Below are positions 42,356 through 57,300 of a stretch of DNA of 64,000 bases, one piece after another. Positions within the stretch are counted from its first letter, which is position 1, and each line of letters starts with the position of its first letter. The notes under the pieces were generated by a model. It saw only the letters and a list, made by a program, of their open reading frames with translations. It ran no database searches and was not told the origin of the DNA. Made by a program: the position numbers and the translations under genes. The DNA lies in assembly GCA_029204225.1 (NCBI GenBank), contig CM055095.1, positions 56,810,140 to 56,874,139 of the forward strand, read 5' to 3'. This DNA comes from Diphasiastrum complanatum. Taxonomy: Eukaryota; Streptophyta; Lycopodiopsida; Lycopodiales; Lycopodiaceae.

Positions 42356-45300
42356 GTAAGATTTTATGATTTCTGATCTCTGAGAATGCAGTTATTGCAT
42401 TTAGTTATGCTTTATGGTTATTGATGAGGGTGCCAGTGAGAAGGTTTTTTATGAGTTAAGAACACTTCCATATATTACTTTTTTGGGTCTGGAGTGACTC
42501 TCAGTATAAGTTTAAGGTTACATTTTGTATGTACAGATTACTGAGTCTATTCCTTCTTCTACCATTATAGTTAATAGCTTGGATTGAAAGTTTTGGTGCA
42601 GTGCTTTGTGTTACAAGAAAAATTGTATTTTTTAAAATAGAAAATGACTAGGAGGTCTTGCTATATAGCATAAAACACTTGATACATACATAGGTCAGCT
42701 TGAAATAGAAGAGGCCTTAAATAGATTTTGTTCCTTTGTAAATTTGCTCTCTCCTGCACATGTTCCTCATCCATGGACTATGTTTGGCATGACACCATAT
42801 ACGTTTGCTAATGACTACACAGAAAAATGGTGGCACTTTGGTAACCTACACAATGAGTACACATCATGTTTTTGGCATAATGTTTTGCATCGTGGTAATT
42901 CATGTTTTTTTCTGCGTGCTCCCCTGTATAAGAATACATTAATTTGTCCTTGTATAGATCATTTCTCCCCCCCCCCCCGAAGTGGTATAGCACACCATCC
43001 CATTAGTCGATGGTGCCGAACCTAAAGTAAGCTTACCATCCAATTCCAAGGGTAATGGTAATGTTTGAGCCTCTCACTTCTCTTATCACAGCATCAGTAT
43101 TCTCCTTTCAATTTTTGTTCAGCAACCTCAGCTGAAGCAGTGATGGCTTGTTTCAGTATGTTGGGCAATGGGCAAGGATTATGGGATGCAAAAGCATCAA
43201 AAGTTATACATGATTCTCTCCTTCAAATTCCAATGCAAAGAGTTTATCTGGAAAGCATCCTGATTTGTGCGAGTATTTTTGAGCGGCACAATGCTGTGCC
43301 CCTTTTCGAATGTCTCTGTACATGCCCACTCACAAGATTGTATCATGGTTTATGATAGCTTAAGCTTGAGAAAATGTCAATTGGATGCCAACATGCCCAA
43401 GCGTGAACTCACTCGGAGTCCATGGTTGTATTTTTAACGGCATCAATTAGAAAACTTATTAACACACTGTATAACAGAGTGATGACCAGTCATTCTATTG
43501 ACTGATGTTGTCCTGGTCACGGAAGTTGACACGTAGTTTTTTATTACGTTGAGGACCTCTGGTTCTTGTGCCTATTGCAGTTCTCTTTAGTAACTAGCTG
43601 AAATTCAAAAGTTTTTGCAAGTGAAAACCAGTCACATTTCATCGAGAGCTGTTTGTATCATCTAAATTATGACGTCTATAATGTTGATTTTCTAGAACGT
43701 TTGGTGTGGCATTGATTCGCACATGAATGCCATATGTTGTGGAAATGATAGTATAGTTTCATATGTATGGCAACGAAATACTGATGCCAATGATGTATCA
43801 CTTTCATCCCTGCATTTGGTTATGGGAGTGTGCCTGCTTTGTTAAAGGTTGGTTAATTAATATTTGTAATGTGTATGTATCATCGCTATTTTGTGAGAGT
43901 GGCACCTACCAAAGCCTACAAAAGTCATATTACTGTTATTATTATCCCTTGGTCTCTCCCTTCTTGATGTTGTCTTCTGGTGGCCTTGCCCTTGTTGTCA
44001 GTTTGGTGTATTGAATTTGTCATTATTTTCTCTCTCATGTTCCTACCTAATACATCAGTGCATTTTAAGATGTGAACAGTCTATATTTTGCAAGACTTAT
44101 CCCTCTCAAAACCTGGGAATAAGCTTGGTTACCTGTTCTTAATTTTGCTGCATATCACCTTACTTATCCTTTAGTCATGGTTTGCAAATATAGCCTTTCA
44201 ATTGAGGAATATTATGACTTAAGATGGTTCTATGTAGCTGGGGCAACAGAAAGCTCACAGGTAACCATTGAAGAGGGTGTAAATTTGCTCAGTGATTTTT
44301 CTTTCTAGTGCCAATTCTCTAGATGAGCTCTTAAGAAGATCGTAACAAGATGCCTACATGCATTTATTAGCTTGAAGCTTTTTTTAGTAGCAACATTTTT
44401 TATTCCAAATGTTCAGGAATGAATCTCGACTTCAACCGACATATTTCAGATTCATGATCATCGAAACTCGTAATATTCTGTACTGAAAATGAGGTGTTTT
44501 GTGAACTTTTCTTTTCTCAGATGAAAACAGGCTGTGTGGCACTAGTTTTGTGTTTAAACATTGGGGTGGATCCACCAGATGTCATCAAAATTTCTCCCTG
44601 TGCAAGACTGGAATGCTGGATAGGTAACTCTTTCTTTGGCTTTTGTTCCGGTAGAAGTACTCGCATCCTCGGAATTTAACCATATGGTGACTCCATGCAT
44701 TATGTATTTCCTTATATTTTTTGCTTTTGGAAACAAACAGGGTTGCAATAGGTGCTGTGCAAGCCTAGGTATGTTATTAGACAACATGCGCATCACTATA
44801 TGTATTGCTTACTAATAATGCCTTCTCAACAATCAGCAAGTACTGCAATGCTCTTCAACTTTGTTTTCTCTTGAGTCTATAATAGTGTAAGTGATATCTT
44901 GATGGCAATCCATCCCACTGCATTGATAAAGCATTCTATGTATCAATTTAATTTGCAAGATAGGCAACATATTTTTAATCTCGACTTGCTGCCGACTGCT
45001 TTGGAAATAGCTTCTAGCTGCTTCTTGTAATATTGGCCTGTTTAATGACAAAATTTGCATGCTTAAAAGCATATGACTTTTTTGAGGAGGTGGAGAGTTA
45101 ACATGCAGCTGCCTGAGTCCCAGGCATGCTATCATTCACATTTCAGTTATTACTATTTAGTCCCCTTAAGTTAGTAGTTGGCTCTCTAATGTTTAAATTT
45201 AACTAACAGACTGTATACCTTATAAGCTTTAGGCCCCGGGGGACCCGCTATTTATCAGCCAACTGGCATTGGCCATATTTGGGCCATATGTAGGAACTCA

Positions 45301-48300
45301 CTACCCTGATTAGAACTCAAAGCCCTAACTTTTCCACGTACTATAAATAGGCGCCTCATATGTGCAGTTGATTGATTGGAGGGCATAAATTAGGCTATTA
45401 TAGTGCGCGCTTGTTTTCATTCCAGCTTATCATTGCCAGCCTCTTTTCAGCAACAGATTGTTAATTCAGCTGCATGTTTGATCAACTTTGCATACTTCCT
45501 ACATTGTATTTTAGTTTATTCAGTATTTCCATAATTCTTTTGTGGTTCTGGCTATAATTGTCTGGCTATATGTATGCTTTCAATTGTAAATTATTTTACA
45601 CTTTCGTGTCGGGGAACTGACTTTGCTTATTTGAGTTCTAAAGTATTTCAGAGAGTAATTCAACATTAGAAAAGATTCATGCATTCAGATTTTGCTACAA
45701 GAACATCAAATTCCCTTCAGTTACAAAATCCTATTCGATGTTGAAGCCAGTAAGTAGCATGAGTTTTTTGAGGAGCGAATGTTCTTGTCACAGCCCGTAG
45801 GGAGATTAAATTTTAAATCTTGCAAACAAAGTAGATCTTCAAGTTTTGCTCATGATTATTGAATTGTATATATGGCAAAAAGGAAAAACAGCAGTGATAA
45901 TGTAAGGTCAGTCAAGAGAATGCAAAGAGTTGACCTTGCTGGAATTATTCTTTGCTGATGAAGTATTATCGTGAAAACTTATATATTAACTAACACTGCT
46001 TATTTTCAGAAATCTTTATTCTTATGCCTCAATTGCTTTTCATTTCAGATCCATTTTCCATGTCACCTCAGAAGGCTCTTGAGGCTATTGGAAAAAGCTT
46101 GCAAACTCATTATGAGCGATGGCAACCAAGGGTAAGTAAGTTAGAAGCCCATAGGAAGGCAATCCTAGTGCATCGTAATCTACATTGGATGAAGAGTAAA
46201 GCTGGATACCTTTTAACTGCAGTATAGCTGAGCTTTGTGGACAAGGGCAGCTCTGATTAGACTATTGCTGTTGATGTGATCAGGCACGATATAAGCTGCA
46301 ACTTGACCCTACGGTTGAGGAGGTGAAAAAACTTTGTTCGCAGTGTCGAAAAAGTGCAAAGTCGGAACGTGTCTTATTTCACTACAATGGGCATGGAGTG
46401 CCTAGACCGACAATCAATGGAGAGATTTGGTTCTTCAATAAGGTCTCATGGATTGAATTTGCTGTATGATAGAAGTATCAGTTTGCAATTGATACTTCCA
46501 AGTTTTTCTTTTCCTGTAAATCTGGATGTGCTTGTAGTGAAGGCTGAAGCTGATGAAGATACTTATTTGCAGAGCTATACCCAGTACATTCCATTGTCAG
46601 TTTATGAACTTGACTCTTGGCTTGAATCACCCTCAATTTACGTGTTTGACTGCTCCGGTGCTGGAATGATCGTCAATGCTTTATGTGAGGTAAATGTTGT
46701 CATTTTTATTCAGATTTACAGTGGTCTAGTATATTGCTTATGGGGTCTACTGAAAGAATGAGCATGTGCAAGACATGTACTCACACTTACATACATGCAT
46801 GTTCGTGCATGCACGCGCGCGCACACACACACACACACATCTTTTAAGAACCTTCTGGTGTATTTTGATTTATCCTGGTAGCATCTTTGATGCCTTGGAT
46901 CCTTTGTTCAGGATGTTGGTCTCTTCTTATCTTGAGTGCTGGTTGCCAATGTAACTGGGATGGATCCTTCTTAATGTTAATGGGGGTTTTCTTGCATGTT
47001 CTTGCAACTCTTCTCAAATTAATAGAAAGAAAGGAAGAGTTTTTGTAACTTTTCCTTTTTTTTTTTTTTGACTGCTGTTTGGTCATTGCTAGTAAGGAGT
47101 TTGTTGGAACTTAGCTTATCCTTTTTTGTACACTGGACATTCTTACTGGATATTGTGCCCATTCCCTTACATATAGAGGATTTTCACGGAAGTAGATACT
47201 AAGTTCTGCTACTGAATAGTTGTTTGAGGTGCTCATTGCCTGGGTCAATCACAGCCAATAGTATCTAGCACTGCATCTTGAGATTGGTGCATTTCTGCAA
47301 GTCTGATCCTTATGCTACTTTCCAGAGATCAGAGTGGCTTGCTGGCAGCTCTGGGGCAACATCAAAGGATTGCATTCTGCTAGCAGCCTGTGGGTCAAGT
47401 GAGATACTGCCTCAAAATGCAGAGCTGCCAGCAGATGTGTTTACTTCATGCCTTACAACTCCCATCAAGATTGCTTTGAGATGGTATGGTACAGGTCTCT
47501 TACCTTATGCACTGATGTTTTTGATGTTGTTGATATATTTTGCAACACTGGAATTATGCAGGTTTGGCTGTTTTCAGGTGGTTTCTGTACTAGTGCATTT
47601 TCATTATAGTCCAGTAATTTGACAAGGATTTTTATCAAGTAGTTTGTTCCTTTGATACCAAGCTTGAGCACTTCAAGATCGTCTAGGTTTCTTTCATGAG
47701 ATAATATCTGTAAGAAATGTTTTTTCTGAGCTGAATTTGCATACATGTTTGCTGTGGGATTTCAAAATTTCCCTCAAAATGCTGTAACCACTTGGAGGCA
47801 TGATGTAGATGGGGTACTTAGTTGAATCTGCTGCATAGGAATCTGTCAGGATTAATGCACTTGATTTATGAGATTGAGATTTAAATCGTACAGATTCATA
47901 ACCTGTGAACGCATTTGGAGTTTGGGCCCTGAGAGTGCCACGTGGCAGTTCTTACTTGAATTTCTAGAGGACCATCGCTGGTCAGGCAGTGATTTATAAC
48001 TTCAACTTTTTTTGCGCTGCTGAGGAGGGTCCATCGCAGCAGATCTGTGCTTGAATCTGAGCGGAATGGATGTCCAAAAGCCTGCGACCTGTCCTTTCCT
48101 GGACAGTGCCATGTGGCGGGTTCTTTTTGGGCCCCCCAACTGTTTTTTTTTAACTTTTTTACTTCAAAATTCAGAAAAACAGCAGAAAGAAGAACGCTAA
48201 AAGATGCATAAAAAATGCATTTTAAGCCCGTTTTGAAATCCGTCAAAGGCATCGTAAATTACAAGAAAACTACTTCGGATCAACGCACCTGCCTTCAGCA

Positions 48301-51300
48301 TGTAGTGGCTCTGATACCATATGCTACAATCCCTACTTACTGCAAATCTCCAGGTGCCGGTTAACCACAAGAGACCGAACGATTCACGTTCCACCCCACC
48401 GTAGGACCTAATCCGGGTCCACCCTCCGTGCCTTGGCCTGTGACCGAATCAAGCTGGATCCGACTTCCATCCTAGGCGGCGTCCCATACCACCGCCTAGG
48501 CTCTCAGCCATCTCCTACCTCACGCTAGCATACATCCTGGCTGTGCGCACGCTCTCCATCCACCTTCTCCTAGGTAGATAGAATGGATGGCAAATGAGCC
48601 CTCCTCCCCTTGTATACCTCCAAGGAGAGAGACTCCAAGCCATGTGCACACCTAGATCATGACACGTGGCAACCATGCAGGTTCGCGAGTCACGGTCAAG
48701 TCAGCAGGCCCAGTCATCGTCCAGTCTCAAGTCTGGGTTTGGTACCCAAAGAAGTTGGGTCCCTAACACATATCCCCCATAGACGCACACCACGGTGTAC
48801 AACACCACCATCAGCGGCTTACCCACCATTACGAAGACTATCCAAGGACTCTATGGAATGACTACTATTCTATTCAGTTTGACAAATGTAGTAGATTTGT
48901 GAGATATTGTTGATGGTTTCTCGCTTTATGGCATCATTCCGCTTCTAGTGTTGCTAGATTTTTTAGTCTTACGATGTGCGACAGGATAAAATATGTCAGA
49001 TAGATATTTCATCTTTTTAAATAATTCTTAAAAACTTACGTTGCCTTAATTTGCCTTCCCAGAAATCAGCAGACAGTATGCTGCCTTGGAAACTAGAGTC
49101 CGCGAATCAAAACTGCCTGACATTTATTTGACTATGATCTTTTAGCAAATAGAATTGGCCAGAAACCAATTTTCAAATTTATTTCATCACCATCTTGTTC
49201 CTGGTTCTATAAAATGCTGACAGTTCAGCTCATGCAAGTTGAATGTGTAACATAACAAAGATTGATGAGGAAAACTTCCATGGTCTGTGAAGCTGGCAGA
49301 AACTAGTGCCTTACCTTGATTCTGCCACTGTTAGGATCCTATGCTGCCAGAAATACCAAGAAAATCAAAAGGGCATTTTCAATCGGATTTCAAATACCTT
49401 TCAAAAAAGTCGGGTATTTAAAAGCCCTTTTCAAAAGAGGATTTTGAAAGTCTGAGCCATAAATAAATAACATTGATCAATTTTTGTCACGTTCCGTACA
49501 ATAATGTACATGCAGAACGTTATGTTCTGTAACTTTTGGTATGGGACAGTGGTATGTGCTTTGAACACAACTTTTATGAAGTAGGTAGTTTGTTCATGGA
49601 TGAAAAACTGCCATCTAAGTTTTGTTACTATATTGAGCATCATCTTTTGAGCTTTACCTGATCTATGTTTTTGATACATAATAAGAGATTTTTTGAAATC
49701 TGACTGGAATCCTGCAGTGCTTCGTTTTTCGTCTTTCTCATGTTGATGGCTGTATCGAAAGAGATCTTTGTTACCGCAAATTAATGATCCATTATTAGAT
49801 ATAAGAGATGTTGTAAATATGTTCAATAGTTTTTTAGGATGTTCTGGAATGATGCAGTGCTGTCTTTAGATGTTACTGAAGCTGATTGGCTTAGGCAGGC
49901 TATACAGATGATTCTGTGACTGATGTGCACTTTTCAAATTTGTTAGGGTCTTATCAAGGTCATTGCTTCGTGATTCACTTAAACCAGAGTGTGTTGACAA
50001 CATCCCTGGGCGACAAAATGACCGCAAAACTCCATTGGGAGAATTAAATTGGATATTTACAGCAATTACCGATACAATTGCATGGAATGTTCTTCCTCGT
50101 GGTAAGAACTTCGAAGTTGATATGTGCACCCTTATTGAACTCTGTTTTTTTCTATCTAGAATCAGGTAAAAGGGTATGACTATCTTTGTGATCCTCGTGC
50201 CTACTTATTTGCAGAGCTTTTTCAAAGATTGTTCCGCCAAGACCTTCTTGTTGCAAGTCTGTTTAGGAACTTTTTACTTGCCGAACGAGTTATGAGATCT
50301 GCGAATTGTTCCCCGCAATCCTATCCTCGTTTGCCTTTAACCCATCAACATCCTATGTGGTACGCATGATCACCTCTGAAAAGTTTGATTGACGCATAAT
50401 GACGGTTTGTTTGGTTAAACTGTTATCTATTGTTATTAGAAATTCGAGACAGCATCTTGAGAAGATGTATACCGATCAATTTTTCCAATGAGTTCTTAGC
50501 AAATCACTTATTTTGTAGGCATGCTTGGGATATGGCAGCAGAAATTTGTCTTTCACAGATTCCATCTTTGCTCCAGGATCCTGCTGCAGAATTTCAGGTT
50601 AATTACCCCTAACATAATTTAAGCCATTAAGTTTTAAGCTACAGTCAGAGTAGATCCAAAGTTTTCTGGGAGGAATCAATATTGGTTTTGGTTCTTTTTA
50701 TCTTCATGCAGCCAAGCCCATTTTTCAGCCAGCAGCTATCAGCTTTTGAAGTGTGGCTGGAACACGGTTCAGAACGGAAAAAACCACCAGAACAACTGCC
50801 AATTGTGCTTCAGGTATTTGTGTATCCATTTCCATTGGTGCTTTCCCATGGTAATTCAATTCATTTTGGATACCCCTTTACCACATTGACATGATGTAAT
50901 TTTTTCAGTCATGTTGGTCGATTAGGGCACCATTACCGTAGTTACCCTAATCAGTTTGGGTCATTAATAGATACAATGGTGAAGAAAGACTTAAGTTCTT
51001 TTGATATGCAATGAAGCCCTACCATAAAGATAAGTCAAAGTACAGAACTATTTTTTGGGAAAGGCTGCTGCGGTGCTGCAATCATTTTTAGTCAACTGTT
51101 ACTTTAGCAAGCTCATTCCTCTCATTTTGTTTGTTTTCTTTGAAATTGAAATCACACCCAGCTTGTGGGAGTTGACAAAATTGGAGTTGAAACTTTGTTT
51201 GCAATTTCCCAAAATTGTATCTTCTTTTGCTGCAAAGAAGTGGCTATACTTTTTCGGTATTGGTTGCGTAGAGTAGCACGGTCTGAAATCTTCTGCCTAT

Positions 51301-54300
51301 GAATGACCGTGGCACCGAAACTGAACTAGTTTATGTCTCTTTTGAAGAAGTATTGCAGGCAAACCCCTCTGCTAGCTAGCTGAAATTCTTGAAAAGTTGA
51401 ACTTGACTCCCTTAATTTGTTCCACAAGTGGGGACTACTCGAGGATAAGATTCTTTAAAAAACATCGAGACATGTTCTCTTTTGATTTTAATGGAGTTAA
51501 AGTCATTTTTAGCAGGCAATAGGGAGGGATTAAAAGCTTCAAAATATTTTGAGCAATTCATGTCCATGGTTGAAAAGCAAACAGATACAATAATTAAAGT
51601 GTTGAGACTTTGTTAAGCAGATGAGTACACGTTAGAAAAGTTTGCTGGGTTTTGTAAAGCTATGGAATATAGAGACAAGTTTGCCCTTATACGCCTCAGC
51701 GAACAGTCGAAAGAAAAAGCAGAACATTTGTAGAATGTGCACTGAGTATGCTAGAAGGTAGAGGATTATTTAACATGCTTTGGGTTGAAGCGGTATCCAC
51801 TGAGTTGTAGAGGGAAAAACAACAAAAGAAGCATATTGAGGAGTCCAACAGCAAGTTGCATACTTAAAGAGTGGTTGGTTGCATGGCCTCTGCACATATT
51901 CTAGATAATAGGAGACAAAAGCTGGACTAGGGCCAAGAAAATTCCTATTTTTGGGCTATATATTATGCCATGCCGGCTGAGTACTAGGATCCTACCCCCA
52001 ACCTCCCACATGCCATATGTGTGGTCACCTTGAAAAGTCTTGAACCATGAAACACCACATTCATCAACATCTTCTTATATGTAGGCCGTTCTAATTGCTC
52101 CATTTGCTTATGGGACCAATGAGGGCTTTTTTCCTCCACGTTGCAAGTGTGCAGCGACACATCTAACACTCCTCTCTTAGCAAGCACTAGAATGTGACTA
52201 ACTCCCGCTTCCTATGTGACCAATTAAGGTTTGCAGAACGGCCTCCTTCGATATCATGTTGGAAAACTTTACTGTTGGGCCATGTGGTCACATGTGTGGT
52301 CACCCGCCAAAGACTAGTATGAGGAGACACCTCACATTCATCAACATTATCTTATATTTAGTCCATTCACTTCTCCATTTGCTTATGGGACCAATGGGGG
52401 CCAATTTGCCTTCGCGTGGCAGGTCTATAGCTACATATAGTGATGAAGGAAAATCACATAGGCTATATGTCCTAGAAGCTAAGAAGCTTATAATGAGCAA
52501 AGACATGATTTTTGATGAATAAACCTAAACGAAGTTTCAAGAGAAACAAGAGAGTAGACCATGGACAACAATTGTGAAGAGAAAGATAAAGGGGCCGTTC
52601 CACACTACATTGCCTGGCAAGTCTCAAATGTAAAATGGAGTTCTCCCATTGGTGGTCCAAGTGGGAAAAATGGGTCTCCCCCCTTTTCAGACTTAGATTG
52701 AGTTATGTGGCGGATGAGGTGGCATGGGGCTCTTATTATTACGTATGGGCAACTCGAGCTCATTTTTTGGACCTGGGGACATTGCTTGGCATGTTGAGTT
52801 GCCGGGGGCAACTTACACAAAGGGACCAATGGTATGGTAGGAATTCAAACGGGCCAATCAGATTGTGGCTCTCCATCTAGCACTTACTCGCCAAGTTTGA
52901 AAGGGGGGTGGTCCATTGCCCATCAACTCACTTGCCAAGGTTCAAAAAATGGGTGGGAGGTGAAAGAGCTAGGCAAAGAAACTTGCCGCTAGTTGAATTT
53001 ATCTTGTATATTTGCAGTTCATGATACACCATATTAGTGTGGTGATACTTGGATAATTGAATAGTGTTATATGTATGAATCTTTGTATTTGTAAAGACTG
53101 TATGTGTTCATGTTAGGCTATATAGTTTGTTCTCTATGGACGCAAATATTTTTGGCATACCTCAAATACTCATATAGGAGTAAAAGAGCTAGGCAAAGAA
53201 ACTTGCCGCTAGTTGAATTTATCTTGTATATTTGCAGTTCATGATACACCATATTAGTGTGGTGATACTTGGATAATTGAATAGTGTTATATGTATGAAT
53301 CTTTGTATTTGTAAAGACTGTATGTGTTCATGTTAGGCTATATAGTTTGTTCTCTATGGGCGCAAATATTTTTGGCATACCTCAAATACTCATATAGGAG
53401 TATAAGACGTACAATATAAAAAAGATTTGTCTTGGCATATGTCACCACCTTCATGACATTGACTTGAAAGAGACAGACTGTTGAATCTGCATATCATTTT
53501 GTTACTAAGGAGTATTTTTTACTTTTTTGGTGAACTTGCTTAGGAGGCTGTAGCGTTGACTTATGTGGAGTGGATGAAAATGCAAAGCGAGCAACCCACT
53601 CTTAGTTAAGCTTGGAAGAAGGATATTGATTCTAGACTCACGGCAAAATCTTTCACGTGCTTTGCCTTGATTCTGCTTTCATAGAGTTCTAGTTTACAGA
53701 GAAAGACCATGGGTGTGATGTATTCACTCATGACCTGAAAAAATGCATTTCAGTCACCTTTTCTACCACCTCAGAATTACAGAGTAATTCCTTTCCCTTT
53801 TGTTAATTTTGCAATCCTTGAACTTGTAATCTATAAATTACGTAACATGCTTCATGCTGTTTTGTCCTTCTATTGTATATTTCGATTTGGACAAGACATA
53901 GTGGATTAGGTTCCAGACTTCCTTCTGTGTCGTGGCCCATTTGTTGTGTCAATAGGGTTGACAAGCAGTATATTCATCTTTTCAAAGAATGGAATTATTA
54001 CCTTGAGACAGTAATTCCCCTTCCAAGGGGCTTGGTTGCTAATAGCAAGGATTAGGGAGATGATAGGAGGTTGAGTCCCAGGATGAGGTTATTAACTTTC
54101 TATTACTCAGGCCCACGCAGAGCTTGTCCAAAGATCTAGAAGGCTAGAGACAGCACTTGGAGGTAAAGGCAACGGTAGTAGGTGTAGAGCCAAAGCTCAT
54201 GGCAGCTGCACTAAAATTAACCGGCAGCCTAGAGGCAAGAATGGCAGGTGAAACTTGACATGGTGTAGATTTCCTTCATGTCTTCTGCATGCTCTATATT

Positions 54301-57300
54301 GGCAGACCTAGTGGAAGAGCCTTTTGATATTACAAGAATGTTGATTTCTAAAATTCAGGATTCAGGGTTGTGTGAAGTTCTAGGAAATGCCATAAAGTTC
54401 GGCAAGTGCCTTCCCATATTATAAAACTATGCTTGAGAAATTTAAACCTTAAGTTTGGATAGAGGTTCAAGCAAATGAGGAAATCTTAATTTGCAGGTTT
54501 GTGTTCAAAATCCTAGTCATTATTCAATGTACCATTAGAGTTACATACTTCTGCTACAAGAAAGTTAGAAGCAAGAAATAGCAAGGAAAGGCTTGGCCAA
54601 ATCTTTGAGGAGAAGTTATTTTTGATCATTTTACTTCCTTGGGATGGCCAAGCCTGCCGGTTGATTAGAGTAGATGGGTTGATTGATCCTGTTGCTGATG
54701 CCTGTAGCATCTTTGTTTTCTGCAGGTTTTACTCAGTCAATCTCATCGATTTCGAGCACTTGTGCTGCTTGGAAGGTTTTTGGACATGGGAGCATGGGCT
54801 GTTGATCTGGTATGCCTGGAAATCATTTGGGCCTGTGATGATGTAATTAAACATGGATAACCTAATCATCAGCTACTTATCTGCTTAGAGCACTTCAATT
54901 TTCATAGTTTTACCATTACTTCAAGAAGATTGGGTAACGCTTGTAGTCTTTTCTGTACATGGCCAGGCACTTTCTGTTGGGATATTTCCTTATGTTCTTA
55001 AGCTGCTTCAAACGACTGCAACAGAACTCCGGCAAATTTTGGTGTTTATCTGGACCAAAATTCTAGCTCTTGACAAGGTACTGTGAGTACAAGGTAGATG
55101 GATGGTTTCAGCTAGCATTTTTGCATTGTTGTGTTGCCGATAACAGAAACAGGTTGCAGCAAGCAATTCAAGGCAATTATACTGAAATTAGCTTTTGATT
55201 CTAAAAACACAACTTTTTCAGTATGACTTATTTATTCCCTTAGTGAATGCTAGTGGCCATGTATATCTTGAGAAGTTGGTCTCGTGTATCCACATACATG
55301 CAGAGCCTAGTTCTCTTCATTAGGCCGTATCTGATGCAACTTCTTGGAACATTACTTGCAGTCTTGTCAAGTTGATTTAGTGAAAGATGGTGGACATCAT
55401 TACTTTATAAGATTCCTGGACAGTCCAGATGTTTATCCAGAGCAACAAGCAATGGCAGCCTTTGTTTTAGCTGTTATCATGGACGGTCATTCACGTGGGC
55501 AAGCTGCATGCTTTCAAGCTGGATTGATTGGAATTTGCCTCAATCATATTCAGGCTGCTTCTATCACAGAAGCACAAGCAGAGCCACTTCTGTTGCAGTG
55601 GCTTTGTCTCTGCCTTGGGAAATTGTGGGATGGCCTAGCTGAGGCACAGAATACAGCATTCCAGGAAAATGCTCCAGCTATCCTAGCTCAGCTTCTTGTT
55701 GAGCCACAACCCGAGGTGCTTCTTTTGAATAAATTTGTCAAAATTTGGTAACTGTGTAAATTCGCTCATCTGAGGACATTTATTTTGACTCTGGTATTCA
55801 GAAGGCTTTACTTCTTCTTTCTGATATCAAGGCTTTTTCGTCAGTTGATATATATTTTGCAATGGAGTAAAATTTGACATAAAGAAGCTAAGTTTGGCAG
55901 TGTAGCCATTGAATTTATAGTGACATACAGACTGCTGTATGGGATTTGTGCCAATTGCATCTCTGGATCTTGTTTTCATAATATGCAGGTTCGAGCTTCT
56001 GCCACTTATGCTCTGGGAACACTCTTAAGCTCAGGAAGTGAACTTACTGATGATAGCAACACGTCTGAGGACGATGAAGAGGAAGACAAACTGAAATATG
56101 AGCAAGGGATTGCTAGGAGTCTTCTGAAAGTAGTCAGTGATGGAAGTCCACTTGTTAGAGCTGAACTTGCCATAGGTATGCAACAAAAGCACCAAGTCAT
56201 CAAGCTTTTAATAACTTTGGCATGTTGTTGTATTAATTGCTAGATTACTGTTTATATTGAGTACATGATATGCTACATTTTTGAGTGGATGAAGTTGTAC
56301 TAGGACTGACTGAACTAGTATGGGCAATAGCAACACATCCATTGATGACTTTTTACTTAGGGTGTGGATGGTTTCATGGTTCTTTTCAAGCAAAGTGATC
56401 CAAATGAAATTTTTATTATTGCTGCTAATTTCAATTGTACTTGCTGATTGCTTTGGTGGCAGCCCTCTCACGCCTTACAATTAGTCATTGCCGGCATCTA
56501 CACTCTGCTGCAGCTGCATACTTAAAGCCTCCCTCCAGTCCGGCAATTGCAACACTGCAAACTTTGGGCTCAACTAGAAGTCCTAGTGGCAGTTTAACTG
56601 GTCCTTCTCAAATACTTTTTGGTGGCAAGCCCCAGAATTTGGAACAAGGAAAATTACCAATACGTGCAATTGAAGGGTCGTCGCAAGGAAGGCGTATGGT
56701 TACTAGTAATTCTCCTGTGGGTTCGCCAGGACACATGCCAACTCCTCCATCTTCTGGCGCGTCCTCTCCTTTAGATGACTCAAAGTTGTTAGAGAATGGC
56801 TCCATCAACAATGGACTTGCAAAGTCAAAGCGAGCTCGTGCAGAAGATAGTGGTGTTTATGTGCAATGTGTGGCAGCTGCCTATGCTCTAGTGAGGGATC
56901 CATCACCTCGTGTTGCAAATCTTGGTAAAATTATTCTGCGTAGGATTGGCGTGGAGTCATATGTGATGCAGTCAGGAAGGCCTACAACTAAACCTGGCCA
57001 CAACAGAAATTCGTCTGTGCCGAGTTTTCAACTGAACCATCAAACTGGTGGTCTGACACGATCTGCTTCTTGGGTTGAAACAAATCTTGGTCAGTTTGAC
57101 ATTCTGGAATTCTTTATGAAATTAACATGCGAAGACTGTGTGTTCCTTGGCATTTTACTGATGGTTTTGCTAACATACTTGTGAAAAAATTTGTGTTATA
57201 ACTAGTGTTGAACTGAGATTTTGCTGCCACTGCTATACCAGGAAATCCAGGAGTAGCATTTAGGACCTCTGCTAGCCCTCCGGCTAGGCCAACGTATTTG

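Noticed and set aside
47561-47577. Possible micro-exon GTTTGGCTGTTTTCAG between RAPTOR exons 6 and 7
   Set aside because: It would give WFGCFQ and alter the length, whereas direct joining to 49947 keeps phase and the family length. It remains a point to test with cDNA.
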